Positions 20,901-30,650 of a DNA stretch of 64,000 nucleotides are shown here, one piece after another (within the stretch, counting starts at the first letter, position 1; each line of letters starts with the position of its first letter). Below the pieces are notes generated by a model that saw only the letters and a list, made by a program, of their open reading frames with translations, did no database searches and was not told the DNA's origin. The translations under genes were made by a program, and so were the position numbers. The stretch spans positions 119,802 to 183,801 of the forward strand of contig NW_005179053.1 in NCBI RefSeq assembly GCF_000350225.1. The letters run 5' to 3'. The DNA comes from Chondrus crispus. Lineage: Eukaryota; Rhodophyta; Florideophyceae; Gigartinales; Gigartinaceae.

Positions 20901-22690
20901 GTCCTTCTTTGGGACAAGGACGACCGGGGACGCCCACTCCGTATTCGCGGGCCTTATCACTCCCGCGTTTAACATTTTCTTCACTTCTTTCGCGACCATT
21001 TCACGCATCGCGGGCCCTTTGCGGTAGGGCATGGCGCGTATCGGCTTCGTGCCGGGCTCAAGTGGGATGCGGTGTTCCGTCGCTCGGATCATTCCGAGCG
21101 ACCCGCTCCACAAACTGGAGTGTTCGCGTAGCATCTCAAGCACCTGTACGCGTAATTTCTTGTCCTTCGCATGTGATAGATCAATCTCCTTTTCCCAATC
21201 TTCCGCGTCCGATTTGAGATCCTTATATTGTACGCGTCCGGTATCTTCCGCGAAATTTTGGTACCTCGCGTGCTCCTCGTCCGCGTTCTTGTTCGCGTTC
21301 ATATTCGTGGTGGAGTCCGGCCGTCCTGCTCCTAATGTTCCTTCTTGGCCGTCCAAGTTGGAAATGTGCAACGCGTGTGCGATCTCCTCTGCCACCCGAC
21401 GCTCCGGTGTCAGAATGGCAAGAGGGTTCCGTTTCGCGTATCCGACGACTGTATGTTTCGGCAGTCGTCGTACCTGACGCGAAAAATTCGCGACCATAAC
21501 CTCGAAGACCTGGTTTGGTAGCACTTCCGCGACACCGTTGGTCAGCCGCACCCCGTGGCGGTGCTGCAGCGACGGCTTGGGCTCCAAAAGTACCAGGCCT
21601 CTCCCCGCTGTCGTAACGCGTACGCGAACTTGCGACATAGCGGGGACATTTACCCAGCGCGCGATCCGAATCGGGTGCTGGGTTTCTTCGCGTACTTCTG
21701 CCCGGTTTGTCTCGCGTCCATGTCGCCTGGTAGGGGGAGACGGCTCCCCCATCGCGTTCACGATGGCCACGGCGCCCCCATGCCGAAGCTCGAGCCTCTG
21801 GGCTTCTATGTCGATGCTCCGGACATGCGCGTCAATGAACGCGGTGCCCAGAAGCACGGGAACAGCCAGTTGGTCCGCGACGACGAACGGGACTCGGAAC
21901 ATCGTGTTCCGAATCCGGACAACCAAGCGGACCATTGCTCTCAGCCTCAACGGATTGCTGTTTGCTCCGGCCAGCCTTGGCAATGGCGCGTCGCGTATCG
22001 CGTGTCGCGTCCAATCGGGAAGAAGGTCGGCCTTCCTCACCAGGTTGTAGCCAGAACACGTATCGACGGCGATAGTGTACGGCTTGAACGCGTTCTTCTC
22101 AGTAGCTATCGAGCCCAATATATTGTAGATCTTGGATGTCATCAGACAGACGACGCCCTCGACGATCTTAGGCGGGGCCGTTCGCGCCAGGTCATTTCGC
22201 TTTGGGCGTCGGCGTCGCGTCTTGCCCCTTCTTCGCGTTCTTCTTCCTTGACCGTCGGGGTCCGAGGCCTCGCGTTCGTCTTTCGGCCCTTGACTCCGTG
22301 GGCCCAAGGAGGGCCCCACGCGTTGTTCACGTGTTACTTCTTCATGCGGCGCTTTCTCGACGCGCACGTCACGTTCTTCTTCTTGCACCGGGCTCTCGCT
22401 GGCTCTGGTGCCTTCACGGCGGATCCGTGGCATCCGACCTCCGGCGGTCGGGAAATATTCGCGTTCGTCGGGTGGTACCGGGCTTACGGAAGCCGCGGTA
22501 ATTTCGCGTTTGATAAATACTTGTTTTTGCACCGGACCGGCGGGGGTCTCGGTGACTTCGTGTTGCGGCGAGGGGAATATTATCGGTAAATATTCACCTC
22601 CCCCTTGATAGGGGTATATGGACGGGTCGGGGGTATAAGAGCGAGACGGTTCACGTGACCGCGTAAACGTGACCGCCTTTACGCGTTTTT
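17925..22690 (-). CDS. pol: V Pol polyprotein (PR-RT-RNase H-IN-chromodomain)
   Basis: The 1535-codon frame 22532-17925 is open upstream to the gag overlap and is read by a -1 shift, giving VKAVTFTRSREPS, then GGGEYLPIIFPS before the first start-like codon. Domains follow in order. Protease is TIAVDTCSGYNLV, where Cys replaces the usual Gly of D-T-G (codon 22056-22058). RT has LDCNSGYWQIPV and the catalytic YLDDVIVFS. RNase H has IDTDASAYQLG and ATDCECFAV. Integrase has a zinc site HCHDPAIAGHPGQ...CRTCAK and a DDE core (LAIDILGPL, LSDNGPQF, GQVERYNRT). A C-terminal chromodomain reads YAVDRLLDHRVMENGTAEFK then VKWADYEDPTWTAR. These replicate and insert the element; the chromodomain probably directs integration to marked chromatin. 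No stop or frameshift is visible. Confidence 0.93.
18141..18164 (-). other. Hairpin in V pol, shared with Y and Q
   Basis: GGTGACCTTG (18141-18150), loop TCTG, CAAGGTCACC (18155-18164): a perfect 10-bp stem. Y has TGACCTTG/CAAGGTCA at 47060-47079 and Q has CTGACCTTG/CAAGGTCAG at 63910-63931. All lie in the codons for DLADKV. Confidence 0.6.
18429..18449 (-). other. Hairpin in V pol with synonymous covariation against Y
   Basis: On the plus strand: AGCCTGCG (18429-18436), 5-base loop, CGCAGGCT (18442-18449). In Y the same codons (SLRRTQA) give GCTTGCG/CGCAAGC (46774-46792). Leu CTG to TTG and Gln CAG to CAA change together and keep the pair. Confidence 0.6.
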
Positions 22691-22691
22691 T
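22645..22691 (-). promoter_or_regulatory. V gag-pol -1 ribosomal frameshift site
   Basis: On the element strand the heptamer A-AAA-AAC (22691-22685) is in the gag frame as TCA AAA AAC GCG TAA, five bases before the gag stop. A 7-nt spacer follows. Then comes a hairpin GGCGGU-CACGU / ACGUG-A-ACCGUC (22677-22645), 11 pairs with one bulged A and a 10-base loop. A -1 slip enters the open pol frame. The layout matches the known retroviral -1 frameshift architecture. Confidence 0.82.
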
Positions 22692-25245
22692 GAGCTACCT
22701 GAACTATCCGTGCTAGTCGCGCCGCTATCTGTAGCCAACGCGGCTCCGGACCTCCGTTCGAGTGGCTGGCCTGGCCCTACCCACTCTGGAGCGGCAGCAT
22801 CCGCGAAGTACTCGGGTAACTCGCGGGGTTGATTTTCAACGTTCGGACGTTGTAAAATCTGGGGGGCGGCGAGAGTCGGCTCTCGCTCGCTTTCCTGTAG
22901 GGGCAGGGGATTCGGATCCCCTGCCCAGTCCTGGAGGTACATTATCGCGTTCTGTACTTCTGTCGGCAATCTGGACCGACCGCGTTCTCCTCTTCCATCT
23001 TGACGCGGGTATCGCGTGTCGGCTTGTCGGAAATCGCGTTGTTCGCGCCTGTATCCTCCTCCGCGAGGGGCGAAACGGACGCCTTCTCCGGGGCGATTCG
23101 CGTGGCCCGAACGCGGACCACGGTCACCAGCGACCGACTGTTGGAGGAGGATCCTCATCCCTGGACGCGTCTGTAGTTGGTACCGGTAGTTTCGATACGC
23201 GGTAAACATCCGCTGCTCCGGCGCGAGGAAGGGGCACGCGTACATGGCATGGCCGTGCGTTCTGCACGGCCAGCAGACGTACGCGCTCCCGTCGGCTGAG
23301 GCGAAGGTCGCCGCCTGACGAGCCTCTTCCTCGGTGAGCCGGGGAACACAGAAGGGTATGCGTCCCCCTCCTTGACGCGAAATGTCCAATTCCGCGATGC
23401 GGTGGTCCGGACCACCTATCCCCGCTGGGGTATGCCCAAACGCGGTGGCAAAGCTGCCCGTGGTCTCCGTCGACGCCGGCGTTGACGGCCGGCCTCCTGT
23501 AGCCTCCCCGGCTCTCATGACGAGGACGGGGTCAGCTTCCCAATCCTCCTCGTTAACGTGGAGGGCTGACGCGGGGGAGCTCGTCGCGTTCGACCTGGCG
23601 GCTCTCCCTCCTCTCGCTGCCGGTTTCGGGTCCGGCAGCGGTAGTCCGCGTCGGGCGCGAAACGTGGTTCCTTCTGCGGTCGCGATGCGTCTGATAATTG
23701 ACAGGTCCGTCTTCTGGTTCGCGGGCAACCTCTGGACGGTCTCTGCCACCGCTGCTCGCGTCGCGGGAGCCAATCCGCGTACAAAAAATGAGCCAAGGCT
23801 TGCTCTGTAAATACTGCGGTGCACTTGAATGCGTTCGATTCGAGCCTATCCGCAAACGCGTTTTCCGTCTCGTGCGGCTTCTGATGAGCCGACGCGACGG
23901 CATCGTGCGCTACCCCCAGTACGTCATCAGTGAGGTAGCGCTTGATGAATTGATTAATAAGCCCAGGCCAGCCCACATCGTCATGGAGCTGGCCTGCGCG
24001 GATTCCGCGCATAGTGTAGCTTGTATATAATCTTTCCGCGTCGCGTTCGAGAAAATGCGCGAGGACCCGAATCGCGACCCCTTCTGTCAGATGTTGCGAA
24101 TTGAACGTGATGCGCACATCTTTCAGGAAGGGGAGTAATCCAATCGCGTTTGTTCCATCGAAATTGCGCATCGTGGGACAAATCCCACGACAACGCTGCA
24201 CATACTTCGGGATTCGCCCCGCGTCCCCTGACGTGACGAGGGTCGAGACGTTGTCCAGGCGATACATCCTGTAATTAGCTACGGAGCTAAATTCCTGTAT
24301 CATCGTGTGGACCGCCTCGACCCCGGGGGCCGCGGGGCCCAATGTGCCAAATGGGGTCACCGGTAGCGTACGGACGTCTACCGGGCCCCGAAGCGTAGTG
24401 AGATCCTGGGGCTGATAGCCGCCCCACCGGGGATCAAAAGCGAGAATCGGTTCTCTCGATCCCCGGGTGGTATCCCCGCGTCTAGTCTCGTCCGCGTAAG
24501 GTACGCGAACCGTTTGCCGCATGTCTCCGGCGACATGCGGCAGGGCTTGGGTTTCGGACGCGAAAGTTGCGTCCATCCTTGTTCGATCTCCGCATGCGGG
24601 CCGACTGGTGTCACCACCAGCCGGCTCCACATCTTGAGCGCCGGACGCATTCGGAGGTACAGTACCACCGGGCCCTAACGGTGGGGCTCCGGGTGACGTC
24701 GCCGTCGGGGTACGTTCCATCTGACGAACACGTCGGCGTGTAGAATTTAACTGCGCGGTCACATGGGCAAACGCGCGCATCTGCTCCGCGGAAGGAAAAG
24801 GTCTCGCGTTAGTACGTCCCGCAGAGGCCGTCCTCTCGGGGCGGCCTTCCCCGAACTCGTCGGGGGAGTCGAGACGCGATTCCTCGACGAGCACCAGTCG
24901 ACTCTGCAGTTGATCGACTAGTGCTCGGAGGTTATCCAGAGACTGGGAGACGCGTTCAAACCTCCCTTCGCGAAGGGATCGTAGTTCTTCCATGCAACGC
25001 GAATATACCGCGTCGGTTACGTCGATTCGAAGCGCGGTCCGGACCTCCTCAATATACGTCGCGATCCGGTCATACATCGCGCGTGCGCGGCCTTCTGATA
25101 ATTCAGGCGACGGTTCGCGGTCACTGAGACCTGCGCCACCGCCGCCGAATGGGACGCGGAGCGCGGCTGACTCTGAGGTGCGGAACGCGGTTGACTCCAT
25201 ATTCGCTGGCTCGGATTGAATTGAGGGGGCGGATCCTTCTTCCAT
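22679..25245 (-). CDS. gag: V Gag polyprotein, one apparent frameshift
   Basis: ATG at 25245 is chosen because Y starts at the matching place (RVEM-EEG and RVEM-SAE). The N-terminal part has an alpha-helical run (SEGRARAMYDRIATYIEEVR, then LRSLREGRFERVSQSLDNL). The capsid-like part carries DNVSTLVTSGDAGRIPKYVQ and GTNAIGLLPFLKDVRITF. Near 23785 the T run has six instead of seven T, so the frame shifts; FVRGLAPATRAAVAE then continues in another frame. A zinc knuckle CWPCRTHGHAMYAC (CCHC) and a disordered tail follow to the stop at 22679. Gag forms the particle and binds RNA. The single-base loss in a homopolymer could be a real mutation or a base-calling error. Confidence 0.88.
22837..22926 (-). 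other. Cluster of three hairpins in the V gag tail
   Basis: Three perfect stems with a TCGG loop (CCGA on the element strand): CAACGT/ACGTTG 22837-22852, GCGAGAG/CTCTCGC 22869-22886, GGGCAGGGGAT/ATCCCCTGCCC 22901-22926. Y has hairpins at the same three codon positions (42417-42440, 42389-42402, 42346-42373) with different paired bases. Confidence 0.65.
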
Positions 25246-25302
25246 TTCGACGCGTGCGGACGCGGACTGGAACGATAGTCTTCTCGCGATAATCGTGTGG
25301 CC

Positions 25303-25320
25303 TTCTAGGTCGGGAGACCA
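25303..25320 (-). other. Primer-binding site of V
   Basis: TGGTCTCCCGACCTAGAA on the element strand, one base after the 5' LTR. It is identical to the site in Y and in the Z repeats. It would pair with a tRNA 3' end ...CTAGG-TCGGGAG-A-CCA. Confidence 0.85.
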
Positions 25321-25321
25321 A

Positions 25322-25943
25322 TGTAGCATAAACCCCCGGTCGCGTTGGGGGTTTAGCTGTGGTTCTTCGAAGACCTGTGTACGCGAGAGAGGACAAAAAC
25401 ACACACACCAGAAAAGAACGCGGGCGGTGGTAGCGTAGTAGAGCGGTGGGGAGCGGACGCGAACACAGTACGCGGTAGAGCGGTTCGACGCGCTCGACGC
25501 CCCGGGGCGGCGCTAGTTAGCGTTCTAGCACCGACGGGCGGAGGCGGATCCAGCTCGCGCGCGTACGTTCGCGACCGCTACCCGCGTTCGTTTCTAGTTA
25601 ACACGCTCGCGTTAAGAAAACGCGTTTAGAATAAGCGGACGGGGTTAGACCTGCGGTGGAGGATCTGGTACCAAGCCCGTGCTTGTCCTTCTCCTCCCTC
25701 CGCCGCCGGTCGCCCAGTCATTTAATATACAAGTAAATAATCTATCATAACATATACTACAGTATCTAGGTAGCGCCTTACACGGTAAGCTCACGCGCCT
25801 TACTCCGGATCGTCACGCTGTACACATGCACAGCGAGCAGCAAGCGCGTACTTACAGCCGCGCGCACACGCGCTGTAAAACGTGTCATGGGTGTACAGTA
25901 GCCGCCCCCAGCAGTAAATAATCCCCTTCGCCATTATGCTACA
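25322..25943 (-). repeat. 5' LTR of V
   Basis: Same 622 bp as the 3' LTR with about five substitutions and no indel. The conserved hairpin is at 25509-25532. Followed by TSD ATAAC at 25944-25948. Confidence 0.92.
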
Positions 25944-25948
25944 ATAAC

Positions 25949-27396
25949 CGCGAGGCACGCCACGGGCGATACCGCGATGCCGGAGGGGGAGGATACCCCT
26001 CCGATGATGACCCATCCGGTTCGGAAGACTCTCGCAGGCGGGGCCACAGGGCACGCCGCCATAGAAGCCGAGACCGGCACCGGCACGACCCGTCCGACTC
26101 GGAAGACTACCACACCGAGTCGGATGAGGGGCTTCGTCGCTCGAGCAGACGCCGCCGGGCTGCCCCGACGAGCGACGAGCGACGGCCCACGGTAATCAGG
26201 CCCCTCAATGACCTGTTTACCAAGGCCGTCAACTACAAGACCTACCGCCTGGAACGGCGTAGCTCGCGCTACGACTCTACAGTAGCGCGGCACATTAACC
26301 GTTACCGGAAAAACTGGACGTGCAGATGAGGTCCCACACGTTCAGCGGTCAAGATCCGATTGCGGTATTGGGATTCCTCGCACGCCTCAAGATGGCGTGC
26401 GACCACAACGGGATTACCGAAGGAGCCGCCGTGTGGTGCTTCCAATTCTACCTCACCGGTCAGGCTCACGCCCTACTCCAGTCCCGTCTCAATGGAAATA
26501 CCATGGCGGTTGACGTGGAGCGGCGCGAGCTGCTCCGGACATACCCCCAGGTGGTCAACTTTCTGTTGCGCACCTATGCTACCGACGAGGTAATTTCCGA
26601 AGCGGTTGGGGACGTGACCTCCTTCCGTCAGAGTTCAAACATGACGGAGGAGGTCTACAGTAACCACCTCTGGGACAAGGCCCTCCGATGCGGTACGGTA
26701 TTCTCCGACCAGCGGTTGAAGTCCCTATTCGTCGAGGAGTTACTTCCCGCCACGTGCGCGCAGGTCCGTAATTACCTCGCCACGCACCCGGATGTGGATT
26801 ACCAATCCGTGGCTCGATACGCGCAAGCGATCGGGGAAACCAATCGGCTTCCCGTCGACAGGGGATGTCCGCCATGGCGCACCGAGAGCCGTCCGGAGCG
26901 GCTAGAAGATTTGACCGCACCGCAAGGACGAGGCCCGTGCTGTCGGTTGAGTCGGCATCCGACATCCCGACGGCCGGGGGATTTGCTGAAGAAGCAATCC
27001 TGGCCGTGACGGACCAAACCGCCACGCCGACCTCGATGAGCTCGCCACCGACGAGTTACTATCCGTCGCCGGCAGCCTCGACGGCGGGCGCCCCGGTTCC
27101 GCCCGCCAACCCTGGCGACGTGCGCACAGGACCGTACGGGAGGCAAGGGCAGGATCCACGCGTCCGGTTCTCCGGCGGGAGATTTCCCGGACCGCCACCG
27201 TGCCGGTTCTGCCTGGACACCACGCACCGACAAGAGGGGTGCCCCGTCGTTGCCGATGCGGGCCTGCGGGCCAAGCTTCTGGAGGCACGAGAGGCCAACT
27301 ACCAGAAGCTACGCATCCGGCAAGGCCTCCGCCCGGGATCCCCGTTCAACCGCCAGGGGCCGTCCGCTTGGCGAAACCAGCGTCAAACGGCCCCCG
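25949..27396 (+). pseudogene. P gag, second part, with two frame changes
   Basis: Continues P gag after V. An Arg/Ser/Asp-rich stretch leads into the capsid-like region (FTKAVNYKTYRLERRSSRYD, then FSGQDPIAVLGFLARLKMAC), matching Z gag (KKLLSYRTYRLRNPQTY, FTGEDGVLVLDFLAKL). The frame breaks near 26305-26320, where reading as before meets a TGA, and returns to the original frame near 26865. Two indels, or one deletion with a compensating change, are therefore present. The zinc knuckle is CRFCLDTTHRQEGC (CCHC), followed by a basic tail. X interrupts at 27397, and three bases of Ala are completed after the X insertion. Confidence 0.8.
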
Positions 27397-28660
27397 TAAT
27401 GGTAGGTTCGGAGGGGCAAGGGAAAGAAGGAAGGCAGGTTGATGGGTGTGAGTGAAGGAGTTGGTGCCGAGGTTTACTTTGAAGCCGTTTTCCTGCGATA
27501 CTTATACACTTCGAGTGCTACACTATCGCTCTACTCCGACTCCCAGTAAACCATACTCTACTATGCGCGACCAAGCGCGGTCCTCTTGTGGCCCGACCAT
27601 ACTGTTCCATTTCCACCTTACGAATCGATTCGTAACTATTAGCTCACAACTATTTCTACACATTCCAAATGACTGTAAACCATGGCCCTATGCATGCAAC
27701 TGTTTCACACCTTACTAATCTGCATCCAGTCATGCCAGACTTCATTGTTGTGCAACGAACAACTTGGCACTTGTCTATTTCCAACAACGCAAACGTCTTT
27801 CATATCACAATCGCCATACGTATCCTTGTTTCTCACCTTACTAATTTCGCCAAGCACTGTCAGATAATTATGGCAAGTTATAACAATGTGCATCCAGACT
27901 TTCTACACAACTCACATGAGAATACATGTAAATCACACGAGTACTGTCATGAACTTGCATCCAACGGCGCACCATGACGAGAGCACAGTGCAACGGCGCG
28001 TGTTCACGCAAGACTCGCATACAGCGTGACGCGTACACAGAATACTCGCACAACTGTATTCCTCTCGCGAGAAGTACTTGTTGTACTTTTGATTCACATG
28101 TACTGTACTCGGACACGCGCAGGATCGCAAACAGTCTGACACTGTAAAACTGTAAACCCTCATGTGCATACACCTGGATGCGTGTACATGTGTACGTACA
28201 CGAATCCACCTGGCGACGTGTACATGTGTACACGGCATACATGTGTCCCGCCCGGGGGCCCCATGCAATTACCCATTACAACCATGCCAAACCACTTGAA
28301 ACCCCCGAAACAACGTAATTATGGCATATACAGGCCATTTAAAGTACATCACAAGGCCAATGACGCACACGTGGACAACGCTCGACCAATAGATTTGCAG
28401 CATTAGACCTGAGGGCCAATAGAATTGCAGTATTTCCTGTGTAGTCTATAGTGCTACGGGCCAAGGTTCCACTTGGCAAAACTATGCAAATTTGCATGAC
28501 CCTCCGAGAGGCCACTTTCGTCCCCGGAACCCCAAAATCTGGGATTTTACACGTGTCATGCCGTGATATGGGTAAGAGCGCCCGGACCGTGCAGTCATGT
28601 ACACGTGTCACTCGATTTTGACCTTTTCAGATAACAGCATGTGGTCGCACATTTTCAATA
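27397..28660 (+). mobile_element. Element X, complete copy in P gag
   Basis: 1264 bp from TAATGGTAGG to TTTTCAATA with exact TSD CCCCG (27392-27396 and 28661-28665). Nearly identical to the reversed copy at 52856-54119. No coding capacity: the short frames are the same noise in all copies. It carries many GTGTACATGTGTAC- and ACACGTGT-type palindromes (about 28180-28250 and 28548-28612). It may be a solo LTR or a non-coding transposon; the ends are TA...TA, not TG...CA. Confidence 0.9.
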
Positions 28661-28665
28661 CCCCG

Positions 28666-28784
28666 CGGGCGTCAACGTGGTCGAGGAACCGCACCTCGAC
28701 CACACCGAGGACCCCGTGGCGCGAGCCGCGGATGAGACCCGTGAGGACTTGCTGCTGACGGGGGAAGCCGGAGAGGACGCGTAG
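28666..28784 (+). pseudogene. P gag, last part
   Basis: When X and one TSD are removed, the frame joins exactly: ...QTAPA-GVNVVEEPHLDHTEDP and on to EAGEDA and TAG at 28782-28784. The stop context is A-GAG-GAC-GCG-TAG, the same place and spacing as V's slippery heptamer but without the A run, so a classic slip is unlikely. Confidence 0.75.
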
Positions 28785-30650
28785 AGGCGACGAGGTCTCT
28801 CCCCGTGCCCAGCCTCAGAAGCTTAGGCACCCCCGATCCGGCTGCACCAGTGGAAGCGCAGCCGGGTAACCGAACGGAAGTCCAGGCCATCTGCTTCTTC
28901 AAGAAGCAGAATTACAAGATCTCCGCGACGGTTGGTCAGAAGCAGGCGTTGATGGTCGCCATCACACCAGTGCTGGACTCAGGAGCCGGCCCGAACCTCA
29001 TCCATTTACGGTGTGTCGCCGAGTCGTGGCGACCATCGATAAAACCGGTTCGGAGCCCAGCGCTCATCGATGCGTCAAACTGCGCGATGAAGGCACTAGG
29101 GGAAATCCCCCTGCTCGTCCGAATCGGTGAGTTTGTGGCGCGCGTCCCGTTCCTGGTAGTCACGAGCCTCGCCGTGGACTGTATCCTCGGTACGACCTTC
29201 CTGGATCGCCACGTCATGGCGATCCTCCCACCGCAACGGAAGGTCGTGTTCCACGACGCGCCACCCGTGGCGTTAGTCGGAACAACCCCCTCGAGGCACG
29301 ACCGCAAGATGGCCTCGAGGAGCACGGCACAACAACTACCGCCGTCGGATAAACCCGAACGGAAGCAGGTGGCGTTCCCCGCCAACACACCGTCACGGAA
29401 GATCCGCCTCGTCAGAGGGGTGACAATTCCCCCGATGACGCAGGCCATGGTGAGGGTCGCCACGCCGGTTGGGGGGCTGTGTTTTTTACAGAACTCCCCA
29501 AAAACCGCGCACAGGAATTTGACACTCATGGCACAGGGGGTCATGGATGTTGCCCCCGAAAAACCGTTCTCGGTAATGCTCAGCAATTTTGGGCACCGCT
29601 CGGTTCACATCCCGAAGCATACCGTGGTCGGACTGGCTCTTCCGTCGCCCACTCACATCCTGACCCTTGGCGACTCGGCCGCGGAAGCGGCCGAAGCTAA
29701 GGAAGGGGGAGGGATATTTAATTCCAACCTCTCAACCGCAAAGGAGGGCGCGGAAGAAGCCGCTGACAACCGTACGGACAAGGGCGGGGCTGAACAAGCC
29801 ACGCCGCCCAAGACGCACCCCGGGGCGGTTGGAACGGATAAACCCGAAGACAACGCCGCCCCTGAGGAGGACCCCAACGCCTGGCAGGAGGACGTCCACA
29901 TCGGTGCCGAGGACAAGGAGGTACGCTCGGAGATCCTCGAGGTACTGTCCGAATTCAAGGACATGTGGACCGGCCGGCTGGGAAAAATCGGGGCCACGAA
30001 GCACCGGATTGAGCTCAAGCCCGGTGCTCGCCCGATTTACCAGGCGCCTTACCGCGCCGGACCAACCGCACGGGAAAAAGAGAAAACGGAGATCGACCGC
30101 ATGCTCCGGGCAGGGGTAATCGAACCCGCCACGGCCGAATGGGCAAGCCCCGTGGTATTTGTCCCTAAAAAGGATGGTACCATGCGGTTCTGTGTCGACT
30201 ACAGAAAGCTCAACGCAGTCACCGTTCGGGATTCCTATCCCTTGCCGAGGATGGACGAGTGCATCGATTCCCTCGGCGACGCTACTGTCTTTACCACGCT
30301 GGATTGCAACAGCGGGTATTGGCAAGTAGAAATCGCCGAGGAGGACCGCGACAAGACGACGTTCGCGTCGCATTGCGGGTTGTACCGTTTCCTCTGCATG
30401 CCGTTCGGTTTGAAGAACGCCCCTGCGACCTTTCAGCGGGCCGTCGACATCATACTGTCGCGGGTAAAATGGGAAACCGCTCTGGTCTACCTGGATGATG
30501 TTATCATCTACTCCAAGACCGTAACGGAACACGTCGCGCACGTCCGCGAGGTTCTACGCCTACTGCGGGAGCCGGGCGTGTCGCTGAAGCTGTCGAAGTG
30601 CGCCTTCTTCGACACCTCGGTCACCTACCTGGGACACGTTATTCGACCAG
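28785..30650 (+). pseudogene. P Pol, truncated within reverse transcriptase
   Basis: The frame is -1 to gag and open from before the gag stop; ATSADV-type linker, then protease VLDSGAGPNLI with a normal D-S-G site. A gag-pol linker is rich in Glu/Lys/Pro (about 29680-29890). RT starts at GATKHRIELKPGARPIYQAP, has AEWASPVVFVPKKDGTMRFC, LDCNSGYWQVEI and catalytic YLDDVIIYS (about 30487). The homologous text ends at YLGHVIRP (30650) and switches into sequence that, on the other strand, is the antisense 3' frame. Thumb, RNase H, integrase and any chromodomain are missing. Either a deletion or an assembly join explains this; the N run lies 365 bp away. Confidence 0.85.

Larger units (their letters stand above)
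10590..25943 (-). mobile_element. Ty3/gypsy chromovirus V (15.4 kb, minus), nearly intact
   Basis: Two 622-bp LTRs (10590-11211 and 25322-25943) differ at about five positions. TSD ATAAC lies at 10585-10589 and 25944-25948. In element order (minus strand): 5' LTR, primer site, gag, -1 frameshift site, pol with protease, RT, RNase H, integrase and chromodomain, hairpin/polypurine module, a 6.7 kb extra region with an antisense frame, a second hairpin/polypurine module, 3' LTR. Gag carries one apparent one-base frameshift. V is a close relative of Y in protein but has far more CGCG in its DNA. Confidence 0.93.

Noticed and set aside
21555-22589. 344-codon plus-strand frame over the start of V pol
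   Set aside because: Antisense to the protease region, which is clearly coding on the minus strand; no motif of its own.
27397-28660. X as a classic DNA transposon with terminal inverted repeats
   Set aside because: Ends TAATGGTAGG and TATTGAAAAT (reversed) match at only a few bases; left open as solo LTR or non-coding element.
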